Part shown: positions 25,397-34,192 of the stretch, piece after piece
Position numbering within the stretch: the first letter of the stretch is position 1
Layout: each line of letters begins with the position of its first letter
NCBI GenBank assembly: GCA_958453935.1
Contig: CAUDZT010000017.1
Location: 1 to 37,511 of the forward strand
DNA from: an uncultured Collinsella sp.
Lineage (GTDB): Bacteria; Actinomycetota; Coriobacteriia; Coriobacteriales; Coriobacteriaceae
Reading direction: 5' to 3'
Length of the DNA: 37,511 nt
Position numbers and translations under genes: made by a program
Notes under the pieces: model-generated
Databases searched by the model: none
The model's input: the letters and a program-made list of their open reading frames with translations, nothing else
What the model was told of the DNA's origin: nothing

Positions 25397-26134
25397 CTAA
25401 ACGTTTGCTCGGTTGGTGAAGATGCCCTTTTTGGAAGTGCCCTGATCGTCGGAGCCCTTCTTAACCTTCTTACCGTCCTTGGTGTAGTAAGAATAGTAGT
25501 ACTCGCTGGTCTCGGTCTCACAGTAATTCATGACGGTACCGATGAGCTTGACCTTCTCGGACTTCTTAAGCTGGGCGATAGCGTTGAGCGCCTCTTCGCG
25601 CTTGGTAAAGTCCTCGCGCACCACGAACAGCGCGCCGTCAGTCAAGCTGGCAATCTCGGCAGCATCGATGAAGGTGCCGACCGGAGGAGCATCGAAGATG
25701 ACGTACTGGAACTTGGCGGACAGTGCCTTTACCAGCTTGGCAAAGCGATGGGAGACGATGATGTCGGCAGGATTGGGAATGTGCGGCTCGGCATCGAGGA
25801 AGTAGAAGTTCTTCTGACCCGTCTCGACAATTGCCTGGTCGATAGAAACCTGCTCGGACAGGACTGCATAGAGTCCGCCGCGGGAGCGGACGCCGAGCAT
25901 ATCGGAAAGGGACCTGCGGCGCATATCGGCCTCGACCAGGAGCACGGACTTGCCGCTCGTGGCGATTGCCTGAGCAAGGATAATGGAAACCGTAGACTTG
26001 CCCTCGTTGGGAATCGAGGAGGTAACGGTGATGGTGCGAATGGGGTCGTCCACGCTCGCAAAGCGGATGTTGGCCAGAAGGGTCTTGGCGGCATTCTGTA
26101 CAACGAGCTTATCGGTGTTCTTTGCCTTAGCCAT
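25397..26134 (-). CDS. CpsD/CapB-type BY-kinase
   Basis: A cytoplasmic bacterial tyrosine kinase that controls polysaccharide assembly with a Wzz-like membrane partner. The 245-residue protein has Walker A SSIPNEGKST (Lys46), Walker A' LLVEADMRRR and Walker B VIFDAPPVG. The C-terminal autophosphorylation cluster SEYYYSYYTKDGKK has five tyrosines in six positions. The N-terminus (AKTLLANIRFA) is the usual partner-contacting start. It is separated from the upstream wzz-like gene by 2 bp. Confidence 0.93.
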   Translation of the reverse strand: MAKAKNTDKLVVQNAAKTLLANIRFASVDDPIRTITVTSSIPNEGKSTVSIILAQAIATSGKSVLLVEADMRRRSLSDMLGVRSRGGLYAVLSEQVSIDQAIVETGQKNFYFLDAEPHIPNPADIIVSHRFAKLVKALSAKFQYVIFDAPPVGTFIDAAEIASLTDGALFVVREDFTKREEALNAIAQLKKSEKVKLIGTVMNYCETETSEYYYSYYTKDGKKVKKGSDDQGTSKKGIFTNRANV

Positions 26135-26136
26135 GC

Positions 26137-26793
26137 CTATTTACCACCTTTCATAGCCGGAATTCGGCCAACAACGGGAATACCCAGGAGCTCTTCTGCT
26201 TCTTCGGCACCGCGGATGCGGGTATTGAGCATGTCTGCCAAAACGACATAGGCAACTGCGATAAAGATACCGGCGAGGAACGCGACGGCAATATACAGCG
26301 TGCGCTTGGGGCCGCTGGGGGCTTCGGGGGTCTTAGCCTCGTCGATAACGTTGATGCTCTGGGCAGCGCCGACGTTCTGAGCGACCGTACTCACCGAGCT
26401 GGCAATGGCCTTTGCGACCTCAGCCGTCTCCTTGGCATCGGTGCCGGTAACCGAAAGCGTAATGACACGCGTGGTGGTCTCGGAGGAAACAGACACCTTG
26501 TAGTCATCCAAATCGGTGAGGCCCAGTTCTTTGGCGGCGCCGCTCTTAACGCTATCGCTATCCAGCAGCGTGGCGATATCGTTGGAAAGCATCTGGCTCG
26601 CCGAGAGATCGTTGTAGCTCATCTGACCGCTATCGTCGGTCTTGGCGAGAATGTACATGCTCGTCGTCGCGGTATAGGTGTTGTCCATCGCAACGAAGGA
26701 CACGATGCCCATGGCGATCGCGCAGACCACCGGAAGGGTGATGACCAGCTTGAGGTGCTTCTTCAGTAGCTGGAACAGTTCGAGAAGGGTCAT
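26137..26793 (-). CDS. Wzz/CpsC-type chain-length co-polymerase and kinase activator
   Basis: A 218-residue membrane protein with two transmembrane helices (about 15-36 and 165-187), an extracytoplasmic Wzz domain between them, and a short cytoplasmic tail ending RIPAMKGGK. In Gram-positive systems this tail switches on the CpsD kinase. The proline-rich stretch before the second helix (AKTPEAPSGPKRTLYIAVAF) is typical of the Wzz family. The ATG at 26793 follows AAAGG. It is first in a three-gene operon. Confidence 0.9.
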   Translation of the reverse strand: MTLLELFQLLKKHLKLVITLPVVCAIAMGIVSFVAMDNTYTATTSMYILAKTDDSGQMSYNDLSASQMLSNDIATLLDSDSVKSGAAKELGLTDLDDYKVSVSSETTTRVITLSVTGTDAKETAEVAKAIASSVSTVAQNVGAAQSINVIDEAKTPEAPSGPKRTLYIAVAFLAGIFIAVAYVVLADMLNTRIRGAEEAEELLGIPVVGRIPAMKGGK

Positions 26794-26935
26794 GCAGCTT
26801 GCCTTTCATTTCCCCAGTTCGGATTGACAAAACTGTCCGTATGTTATCGCATCTTTTTACCGAGACCAAACTCTATACATAAGAAACAGGCTCTCCTGTA
26901 AAAATGTCGGAAGCAATCGTAAAATTGCACAACAA

Positions 26936-26962
26936 CGCCGCACCCGAAAGTCAAATGCGGCG
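26936..26962 (-). terminator. Intrinsic terminator of the phoR-like gene
   Basis: A CGCCGCA/TGCGGCG stem (26936-26942 with 26956-26962) is followed by TTGTTGTG on the minus strand, 27 nt after the histidine kinase stop. Confidence 0.7.
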
Positions 26963-26988
26963 TCTACATCAATATCTGTGTTGTATCG

Positions 26989-28413
26989 CTATGCGAATGG
27001 CTCGTCCTGCTGTATGGGAAACGTCACCGTAATGGTGGTTCCCACGCCCAACTCGCTCGACAGATCAAGCGTGGCGTGATGATACAGGGCCGCATGCTTG
27101 ACAATGGCAAGCCCCAGGCCGGTTCCGCCGCGTGCCTTGGACCTACTCTTGTCCACGCGATAGAACCGCTCAAATACCTTGCCCTGTTCTTCAGGCGCGA
27201 TACCGATTCCCGTGTCGGCGACAGCGAGGAACGGATGGCCTTCGTCGTTGGTGCCGCACTGCAGCGTAACCGTACCGCCGGGCCGATTGTAGCGGATGGC
27301 GTTGCTTGCCAGATTATAGATGAGCTCGTCGACCAAGCGCGACACGCCTTCGATGACCACAGGCTTGGTCTCATGACTTATCGTCACATTCGCCTGACGG
27401 GCAACCTGTTCAAGACGCTGCTCAACCGCGTAGATCGCACGCGAGAGCTCAATAGGCTCCGTGGACCCAATGGGCACTGCCTCGCCTTCAGTTGCACGTT
27501 CGGCCTCGTCCAAGTTAGACAGCGTAAGGATGTCGTTGACAAGCGCTGCCAAGCGGCCCGCCTCACGATAGATGCGACCGCCAAAGTTGCGCAGGTCGTC
27601 CTCGCCCTCGACCATGCCGTTTGCGATGAGCTCGGCATAGCCCGAGATTGCCGTAAGCGGGGTCTTGAGCTCATGGGTGATATTGGCCGTGAACTCGCGC
27701 CGCATGCGGTCGTTATCGGCAAGTACCGCCATCTGGCGTTTAAGCTCCTGGCGCTGTGACTCAATACGCTCGAGCATGGGAACCATCTCGGCATAGGCAT
27801 GCTCATAGCTACGGCGCGGATGGTCCAAATTGACCTCTTGCAGCGGCGCGATGATGGCACGGGATTCGCGGCGCGCAAGGAAAAACGAGAGCACCGCGCC
27901 CGCTGCCGCGATAAGCAGCATCGGCGCTACCAACGAGAGCAAAATCGCCGCAATGCCAGGCTGGGCTTGCGCCAAACGAACAACCTGACCGTTATCAAGG
28001 GCCACGGCGCTATAGAGCATCACCTCGTCGAGTGTGGAACTCGAACGCTCCGCAGAACCCGAGCCGTTCTCAAGGGCCTCAACCACCTCGGGACGATCGC
28101 CATGGTTGGGCAACATGGAAGGAGACGCCTCGTTGTCGTAGGCGACCGATCCGTCCTTATTGATCAGCGTGATGCGAAGGTCCTCGCGATCGAGGCTGCG
28201 CAAAAACGCGATGGGCTCCTGCTGCTCGTTGAGGGCGGCAGCGATGAGCTCGGTTTCTTGCGAAAGGTTGGCGCTCGTGGCATCCGCCAAGGTGTTTTGC
28301 ATAAAGAACGCGCCCAGCACCGTAAACGCCAAAATGACCGACATGGCGCAGATAAATATCGTCGCGAACACGCGATGCGAGAGCGTGTGTTTTCCCTGAG
28401 GGGCAAAGACCAC
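26989..28413 (-). CDS. PhoR-like sensor histidine kinase
   Basis: A 474-residue membrane kinase. Helices at about 15-38 and 155-180 flank an extracytoplasmic sensor region. The catalytic half has the H-box FTANITHELKTPLTA (His247), an N-box with NLASNAIRYN, and the G1/G2 segments ADTGIGIAPEE and GGTGLGLAIVKH. The GTG start at 28413 follows GGAGGAG, which overlaps the end of the response regulator gene; the two are separated by only 3 bp. With pstB upstream it is probably the phosphate-starvation sensor (inference from neighbours). Confidence 0.9.
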   Translation of the reverse strand: MVFAPQGKHTLSHRVFATIFICAMSVILAFTVLGAFFMQNTLADATSANLSQETELIAAALNEQQEPIAFLRSLDREDLRITLINKDGSVAYDNEASPSMLPNHGDRPEVVEALENGSGSAERSSSTLDEVMLYSAVALDNGQVVRLAQAQPGIAAILLSLVAPMLLIAAAGAVLSFFLARRESRAIIAPLQEVNLDHPRRSYEHAYAEMVPMLERIESQRQELKRQMAVLADNDRMRREFTANITHELKTPLTAISGYAELIANGMVEGEDDLRNFGGRIYREAGRLAALVNDILTLSNLDEAERATEGEAVPIGSTEPIELSRAIYAVEQRLEQVARQANVTISHETKPVVIEGVSRLVDELIYNLASNAIRYNRPGGTVTLQCGTNDEGHPFLAVADTGIGIAPEEQGKVFERFYRVDKSRSKARGGTGLGLAIVKHAALYHHATLDLSSELGVGTTITVTFPIQQDEPFA

Positions 28414-28416
28414 GGA

Positions 28417-29145
28417 TTACTCCTCCGATACGGCGTCCGCAATGCCGGCACCTTCGGCATCGTCAGCGGCAGAAGGCTCGGCCAGACGATAGCCCACGCC
28501 GCGCACGGTCTCTATGGCGCTCGCATGCTCGCCGAGCTTTTGGCGGAGCGTCTGCACATGTACGTCGACGGTGCGCGAACCGCCGTCGAAGTCCCAGCCC
28601 CATACGCTCTGCAGCAGCGACTCGCGGGTAAAGACCACGCCAGGTTTGCGCATGAGGTACTCGAGCAGGTCGAATTCGCGCAGCGTGAGCTTGAGCGGTT
28701 CACCGGCAACAGTCACTTCGCGATGGCTGGGCGAAAGCACGATATCGCCCACGCTGAGCACATCGCTCGCCTGTTTGACCATACCGCCGCGGCGCAGCAG
28801 CGCACGGCAACGGCTGGCAAGCTCCATGAGCGAAAACGGCTTGGTCAGATAATCGTCGGCACCGCCATCGAGCGCCATCACCTTATCGAGCTCGGTATCC
28901 TTGGCAGTGAGCATCATGATGGGCACCGTCGCCGTCAGGCGGTCGGCGCGCAGGCGACGCATAATCGCCAAGCCGTCGGTATCGGGCAGCATGATGTCGA
29001 GCAGCACAGCATCGGGCACCCGTCGCGTCACGGCGGCCTTAAACTCGCCATCGCACGAAAAGCCCTCGGCCTCGATTCCCTGCTTGCGCAGTGCGTAGAC
29101 CGTCAAATCCCTGATATTGTCATCGTCCTCGACGTAATAGATCAT
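28417..29145 (-). CDS. PhoB/PhoP-like response regulator
   Basis: A 242-residue OmpR/PhoB-class transcription factor. The receiver domain has the acidic pocket EDDD (6-9), phosphoacceptor Asp50 in VLLDIMLPD, Thr in MLTAKD and Lys in YLTKPFS. The C-terminal winged helix includes LTLREFDLLEYLM and VDVHVQTLRQKLG with VRGVGYRL. The ATG at 29145 follows AAAGGGG; an upstream reading to 29169 adds residues with no family match. It is partnered with the kinase downstream; pstB is its likely target. Confidence 0.92.
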   Translation of the reverse strand: MIYYVEDDDNIRDLTVYALRKQGIEAEGFSCDGEFKAAVTRRVPDAVLLDIMLPDTDGLAIMRRLRADRLTATVPIMMLTAKDTELDKVMALDGGADDYLTKPFSLMELASRCRALLRRGGMVKQASDVLSVGDIVLSPSHREVTVAGEPLKLTLREFDLLEYLMRKPGVVFTRESLLQSVWGWDFDGGSRTVDVHVQTLRQKLGEHASAIETVRGVGYRLAEPSAADDAEGAGIADAVSEE

Positions 29146-29209
29146 GTTGAACCCCTTTGCGGCCGGCATGACCGCATCTTAACCCTAAAGGCACCTTTAC
29201 TAGATGGTA

Positions 29210-30085
<876 letters not shown>

Positions 30086-30161
30086 ACCGCATACCTCCAC
30101 ATCGATATCAATTCAGCAGTATCGATAGTAGAAATCGCGACTCATACGCACGTGAGCGGAT

Positions 30162-30178
30162 TGTCAGGTGTTTGTAAA
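30162..30178 (-). promoter_or_regulatory. Candidate Pho-type operator upstream of pstB
   Basis: On the minus strand TTTACA (30173-30178) and CTGACA (30162-30167) form a direct repeat with 11-bp period, the spacing used by PhoP/PhoB dimers. It lies 77 nt before the pstB start. This is consistent with phosphate control by the regulator encoded just downstream. Confidence 0.35.
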
Positions 30179-30188
30179 GGCGCCTACG

Positions 30189-31427
30189 CTACGCGGCGGG
30201 CAGCTCGATGGTAAAGACGGTATGCTCGGGCGTTGATTCGCACGCGATGGTACCGCCATGCGCCCCGACGATCTCCTTGGCGATGGCAAGACCCAGCCCG
30301 GCGCCGCCGCGATTGGTCGCACGAGCCGCATCCAGGCGATAGAACTTTTCAAAGATCACCTTGAGTTTTGGCTCGGGGATCGGATCGCCCCGGTTTATAA
30401 ATCGCACGCGCACGCCGCCGTCGTGCAGGCGCCTGGCCTCAATCGTGATCATCGAGCCTTCGAAGCTATAGGCGACGGCGTTTTTCATGATGTTGTTGAA
30501 CACGCGGGCCATCTTGTCGCCATCCACGAGCACCGTCAGGTCCTCGCAGATATCAACTTGGGCCTCCTTGTGCTGCTCGTTGAGAATGGGATAGAACTCG
30601 TCGGCCACCTGCGCCAGCAATAGCCCCAAATCGATGTAGCTGCGGGTGAGCACGATATCGTGGAAATCGAAACGCGTGATGTCGAAGAACTCCTCGATGA
30701 GCGCATCGAGCCGGTGGGCCTTGTCGAGCGCCACGCCCGTAAAGCGTGCGCGCTGCTCAAGCGGTAAATCGGGCGCCTCCTGCAAGAGCGAAAGATAGCC
30801 CACCACGCTGGCGAGCGGCGTTCGCAGGTCGTGCGCCAAGTACGTAACCAGGTCATCTTTACGATGCGATTCGTCGCGCAGGGCTTGCTGAACCTTACGC
30901 TCGCAATCGCGCGCCCGGTTGAGCGCGCCCTCGACCTCGAGAAAGTCGCCGTCGATGGTATCCCACGTGTCGGGGTTGTCGATCAGACGGTCCTGAATAC
31001 GGACGGCGATTACGCGGTCGGCATGCTGCTCGCCTTGCTCATAACCCTGGTAATACAAGGCGCGCCCGCAAAAGAACAGGACACACACGGCGAGCGACAG
31101 CACAAAGCCGAGCATGTTGAATACAAAGCCGGCATCGAACAGCACCGGTCCCTTAATGCCACCGAGTGCCACGGTGCCAATCGCCAGCGTCATGACCCAC
31201 GCGGCACCGCCGATTACCACGCAACGACGCACGATTTCAAAGCGATCGATCAGCAAGAAGCCGATGAGTAGCACCGCCAAGATACCGGCGATGTTATCAA
31301 TGCCGATCAGCAGCAGACTCAGCAAAAAGAGCAGTACCGTCGCGAGCGCGCGGTTGTCGACGACCGCCCTCACGTATTCAAAGAGCCGATCGGGCACCTC
31401 GAACGCCTGTCTATCGTCTTTTGTCAT
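30189..31427 (-). CDS. VanS-like sensor histidine kinase
   Basis: A 412-residue kinase whose N-terminal 125 residues hold about four membrane helices and little extracytoplasmic sequence, suggesting an intramembrane-sensing type. A coiled linker leads to the H-box LVTYLAHDLRTPLASVVGYL (His199). The ATP domain has NNIMKNAVAYS, the variant N/G box NRGDPIPEPK in place of the usual DxGxG, and GGAGLGLAIAKEI. It is similar in plan to VanS-type kinases that answer cell-wall stress. The ATG at 31427 follows GAGGATC. It is the downstream partner of the regulator at 31454. Confidence 0.88.
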   Translation of the reverse strand: MTKDDRQAFEVPDRLFEYVRAVVDNRALATVLLFLLSLLLIGIDNIAGILAVLLIGFLLIDRFEIVRRCVVIGGAAWVMTLAIGTVALGGIKGPVLFDAGFVFNMLGFVLSLAVCVLFFCGRALYYQGYEQGEQHADRVIAVRIQDRLIDNPDTWDTIDGDFLEVEGALNRARDCERKVQQALRDESHRKDDLVTYLAHDLRTPLASVVGYLSLLQEAPDLPLEQRARFTGVALDKAHRLDALIEEFFDITRFDFHDIVLTRSYIDLGLLLAQVADEFYPILNEQHKEAQVDICEDLTVLVDGDKMARVFNNIMKNAVAYSFEGSMITIEARRLHDGGVRVRFINRGDPIPEPKLKVIFEKFYRLDAARATNRGGAGLGLAIAKEIVGAHGGTIACESTPEHTVFTIELPAA

Positions 31428-31453
31428 ATCAAGATCCTCACAAGCGAACAGCG

Positions 31454-32149
31454 TTATTCGATGATGTAGCCGACGCCCCAGACGTTTTTGATAAAACGCG
31501 GCTTCTGAGCGTCGTCACCAATCTTTTCGCGCAGGTGACGAATGTGCACCATCACCGTATTGTTGGAGCCGGGCATATAGTCCTCGTTCCACACCGCGCG
31601 GAACAGGTCCTCCACGGGCACTACGCTGCCGCGATGCTCGGCCAGATACAGCAAGATGGAATACTCGATGGGCGTGAGGCGCACCGGCGCACCGTCCACC
31701 GTCACGGAGCGAGCGTCACGGTTGATCTCGAGGCCGTCGAGCTGGATGATCGGCGACTCGGCCGCCTGTGCACGGCTGCCGTAGCTGGTATAGCGACGAA
31801 GCTGAGCATGGACGCGCGCAATGAGCTCCAGCGGACGGAACGGCTTGACCACATAATCGTCTGCGCCCAGCGAGAGGCCTTCGATCTTATCCTGCTGGGC
31901 ATCGCGCGCCGTCAACATAATTACGGGATAGGTATGGCTGGCACGGATGGTACGCAGCAGCTCAAAGCCATCGATATCGGGCAGCATGACATCGAGCAGT
32001 GCCAGGTCAAACTCTTGTTCCAGAATTGCCTTGGCCGCATCGGCCCCGCTGTAGGCGATCTGGACGTCAAAGCCCTCTTTTGTAAGGTAGATACCAACCA
32101 GGTCGGCGATGGCCTTCTCGTCATCAACTACCAGTATGCGCTCGTTCAT
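31454..32149 (-). CDS. VanR-like OmpR-family response regulator
   Basis: A 231-residue regulator. The receiver domain has VVDDEKAI, phosphoacceptor Asp53 (ALLDVMLPD), MLTARDA and YVVKPFRP. The winged helix has LTPIEYSILLYLAEHRG and NNTVMVHIRHLREKIG, ending VWGVGYIIE, all closest to the VanR/RegX3-type group. The ATG at 32149 follows GAGAGGAG. It is divergent from the D,D-carboxypeptidase gene across 199 bp, an arrangement that suggests direct control of that gene (inference). Confidence 0.92.
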   Translation of the reverse strand: MNERILVVDDEKAIADLVGIYLTKEGFDVQIAYSGADAAKAILEQEFDLALLDVMLPDIDGFELLRTIRASHTYPVIMLTARDAQQDKIEGLSLGADDYVVKPFRPLELIARVHAQLRRYTSYGSRAQAAESPIIQLDGLEINRDARSVTVDGAPVRLTPIEYSILLYLAEHRGSVVPVEDLFRAVWNEDYMPGSNNTVMVHIRHLREKIGDDAQKPRFIKNVWGVGYIIE

Positions 32150-32214
32150 GCGTGCTCCTCTCGCGCTCCATTATGCCCGAGGCAGCGCGCGCCACACACA
32201 ACAAGCGCGGGCGA

Positions 32215-32230
32215 TTAAGTCGTCCTTAAG
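32215..32230. promoter_or_regulatory. TTAAG direct repeat in the divergent promoter region
   Basis: TTAAG at 32215-32219 and 32226-32230 repeat with an 11-bp period, typical of OmpR-family binding sites. They sit 66 bp before the response regulator gene and about 120 bp before the carboxypeptidase gene, so one site could serve both. Confidence 0.4.
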
Positions 32231-32303
32231 AACCTATGTGTCCGTTCGGGCGCAGACATGGGCCGCGCGCGCCCGCGCGCTGATTGTCCGCGCCGGTAAA
32301 CGA

Positions 32304-32309
32304 TATACT
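32304..32309 (+). promoter_or_regulatory. Candidate -10 of the carboxypeptidase gene
   Basis: TATACT is a good -10 hexamer 40 nt before the GTG start. No convincing -35 lies at normal spacing, which would fit an activator-dependent promoter. Confidence 0.35.
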
Positions 32310-32348
32310 TTGAACCCTGAAGAGACCATCCCGTCGAAAGCGAAATCT

Positions 32349-33689
32349 GTGAAGACCCTTAGCTCTCTTGCAAAGCGCTCCGCGCAACTGACCGCCGGCA
32401 TTGCCTGCGCTCTCGCCCTTGCTGCCGGTGTGCCGTCTATCGCCAACGCCCAGGTGCTTACGACCGATATCGTTTGCGGTAAGACCGCCGACGCCCGCGG
32501 CATCACGGCCGATAATCTGCCCGATATCGATGCGACCAACGCCATCGTCATGAGCAAGGACGGTTCCGTCTATTACGCCCGAAGTGCCGACGAGCAGGTC
32601 AAGATCGCCTCAATTACCAAGGTCATGACCGCAATCCTGGCCATCGAGAACTGCAAGATGGACGAGAAGGTCACGGTGAGCAATGCTGCCGCCACCGTAG
32701 GCAACTCGACCGCCGGCCTGCTCGAAGGCGACGAGCTCACGGTGGAGCAGGCCCTGCGCGGCCTGATGATTCCCTCGGGCAACGACGCCGCCATCGTGCT
32801 CGCCGAATATGTGGGCAAGAAGATCGACCCTAAGACCAAAGACGCCGAGGCAACATTTGTGAAAGCCATGAACGAGCGCGCTAAGAAGCTCGGTTGCACC
32901 GGCACGCTTTTTGAAAACCCGCATGGTTTGGACTTTGATGAGTGGGCTGGCGATATGCACTCAACCGCACACGACGTAGCGCTGATGATGCAGGAGGCCA
33001 TGAAAAACGACACGATCCGCGAGGTCGTAGCGAGCGAAGATTCCTGGATCGAGGTCACGGGCGCCGACGGCACCGACCATTCGCATTCCATGGACACGCA
33101 TAACTATTTGCTAGGCCAAGATGGCAACATCGGTGGCAAGACCGGCACCACCGATGATGCAGGCTATTGCTTTACGAGCGCCTACAACCGCGATGGCGAC
33201 GAGATCTACACCGTCGTTTTGAACTCCACCACCACCGACCAGCGCTTTACCGATACCGCAACCCTTGCCAATTGGTACTACGGTCACAAGGTGACGGTCG
33301 CAATCGCCAACACGCAGGAAAAGACCGCCAACGGCAACCCGCTTATGGCGCGCATTGGCCAAGCCGACTGGACGGATAAGACGATCGACGCCACGCTCGC
33401 CGATCCTACGGCGCAAGCGACCGTGTTTTCCCTTGCCGGCGAGGTGACCGAAAAGGTTAGCTACGACGATCTTTCGGGCACGGTGCATGTGGGCGACAAG
33501 GTGGGCAGCGTTACGCTCAAGCAGGATGGCACCAAGATCGCCGTCATGGACCTGGTTGCCGACGAGGAAGGCGCAGGGCCGAATCCCATTGAGTGGCTAC
33601 TCGTGAAGCTCGATCGCTTGGGCCGCCGCATCGACAACCGCCCGCTCACGGCAGAAAGCGAGACCGTCGCCAAGGCGCCCGAGGTGTAG
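32349..33689 (+). CDS. D-alanyl-D-alanine carboxypeptidase (PBP5/DacA type)
   Basis: Removes the terminal D-Ala from peptidoglycan pentapeptides outside the cell. The 446-residue precursor has a signal peptide (residues 1-34, hydrophobic core TAGIACALALAAGVPS, cleavage after ANA). The serine penicillin-binding motifs are SITK (Ser88, Lys91), SGN (143-145) and KTG (264-266). A beta-rich C-terminal domain (about 360-420) and an amphipathic tail (PIEWLLVKLDRLGRRIDN) could bind the membrane surface. The GTG start at 32349 was chosen because the signal peptide begins there; its ribosome site is weak. A reading from 32109 would overlap the regulator gene and bury the signal. Confidence 0.92.
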   Translation: MKTLSSLAKRSAQLTAGIACALALAAGVPSIANAQVLTTDIVCGKTADARGITADNLPDIDATNAIVMSKDGSVYYARSADEQVKIASITKVMTAILAIENCKMDEKVTVSNAAATVGNSTAGLLEGDELTVEQALRGLMIPSGNDAAIVLAEYVGKKIDPKTKDAEATFVKAMNERAKKLGCTGTLFENPHGLDFDEWAGDMHSTAHDVALMMQEAMKNDTIREVVASEDSWIEVTGADGTDHSHSMDTHNYLLGQDGNIGGKTGTTDDAGYCFTSAYNRDGDEIYTVVLNSTTTDQRFTDTATLANWYYGHKVTVAIANTQEKTANGNPLMARIGQADWTDKTIDATLADPTAQATVFSLAGEVTEKVSYDDLSGTVHVGDKVGSVTLKQDGTKIAVMDLVADEEGAGPNPIEWLLVKLDRLGRRIDNRPLTAESETVAKAPEV

Positions 33690-33716
33690 TGCGCAAGAAT
33701 AATAAGCCCACTGAAG

Positions 33717-33746
33717 GGAGGCGTCCGAAAGGATGCCTCCTTTTTT
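33717..33746 (+). terminator. Intrinsic terminator of the carboxypeptidase gene
   Basis: A 10-bp GGAGGCGTCC/GGATGCCTCC stem with one G-U pair, GAAA tetraloop and six U residues (33741-33746), 28 nt after the stop. Confidence 0.93.
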
Positions 33747-33780
33747 GAGGTTCGAATCCCCAGCCGCCATTCTTGATAAT

Positions 33781-33837
33781 AAAAAGGGCCCCAAATGGGA
33801 CCCTTCTTCAAATTCGTACTGGCGGAGAGCTGGGGAT
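33781..33837 (-). repeat. Truncated copy of the tRNA-Ser 3' end and its terminator
   Basis: These 57 bp are identical to 33971-34027, the terminator, CCA end, acceptor strand and start of the T arm of tRNA-Ser. The copy breaks off inside the T stem-loop and continues into a structured element (33838-33948). The offset is exactly 190 bp. Upstream of it, 33748-33767 also resembles the end of such an element (GGTTCGAATCCCCAGCC). Confidence 0.9.
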
Positions 33838-33948
33838 GTCCGGGCATGCTGCGCATGCCCTCCGGCTTCAAAACCTGGCGGCTTTTCGCCCACGGGCTAC
33901 AAACGCTTTCGCGTTTGCTTAACGCCCGTGCCCTCTCGGGTTCGAACC
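33838..33948. repeat. tRNA-tail-associated structured element, copy 1
   Basis: About 111 bp. Conserved landmarks are a hairpin with a TGC loop (GGGCATGC/GCATGCCC), then CCGGCTTC, then an ACGGGC/GCCCGT stem enclosing CAAACGC-TTTC-GCGTTTG, ending in GGGTTCGAACC. The same order is found at 36838-36952 and 37264-37378. Several stems differ from those copies on both sides so that pairing is kept. Confidence 0.75.
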
Positions 33949-33968
33949 CCCAGCCTCCTTTCTCCGCA

Positions 33969-33993
33969 CAAAAAAGGGCCCCAAATGGGACCC
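33969..33993 (-). terminator. Intrinsic terminator of tRNA-Ser
   Basis: A GGGTCCC/GGGGCCC stem with one G-U pair (33976-33982 with 33987-33993) is followed by a run of U residues on the minus strand, 17 nt after the CCA end. A duplicate lies at 33779-33803. Confidence 0.85.
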
Positions 33994-34009
33994 TTCTTCA
34001 AATTCGTAC

Positions 34010-34100
34010 TGGCGGAGAGCTGGGGATTCGAACCCCAGATGCCCTTTTGGGGCATACTCGCTTAGCAGGCGAGCACCTTCGGCCTCTCGGTCAGCTCTCC
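34010..34100 (-). tRNA. tRNA-Ser(GCU)
   Basis: A 91-nt class II tRNA with encoded CCA (34010-34012). Acceptor GGAGAGC pairs with GCTCTCC, discriminator G, long variable arm, T loop TTCGAAT. The anticodon stem CTCGC/GCGAG holds loop CTGCTAA with anticodon GCT at 34064-34066, reading AGC and AGU. Confidence 0.96.
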
Positions 34101-34111
34101 GTAACAGCCGT

Positions 34112-34117
34112 TCTATA
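34112..34117 (-). promoter_or_regulatory. Candidate -10 of tRNA-Ser
   Basis: TATAGA on the minus strand lies 11 nt before the tRNA 5' end, the expected distance. The -35 is not clear. Confidence 0.4.
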
Positions 34118-34192
34118 GTAACCAAACAGCCAAGGATGAGCAAGAGGAAATTTTCTAATTGCCTAGCAGCCTTTCCTTCTTGAAAGCTTCGC

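Noticed and set aside
33781..33837. attR-type scar of an integrated element at tRNA-Ser
   Set aside because: Not kept as a call because no integrase or element cargo is present, and the same 190-bp unit occurs at two other tRNA loci. It remains one possible origin of the repeats.
33838..33960. Possible selenocysteine tRNA on the plus strand (CTTCAAA loop and a T-loop-like end)
   Set aside because: The CTTCAAA loop is absent in the homologous copies, the anticodon stem does not pair properly, and the acceptor match comes from the inverted tRNA-Ser tail.
33733..34065. Short open frames running through the tRNA-Ser repeat region
   Set aside because: They translate tRNA and terminator sequence (for example the WGFEP- and GIRTPDAL-type peptides) and are typical false genes over tRNAs.
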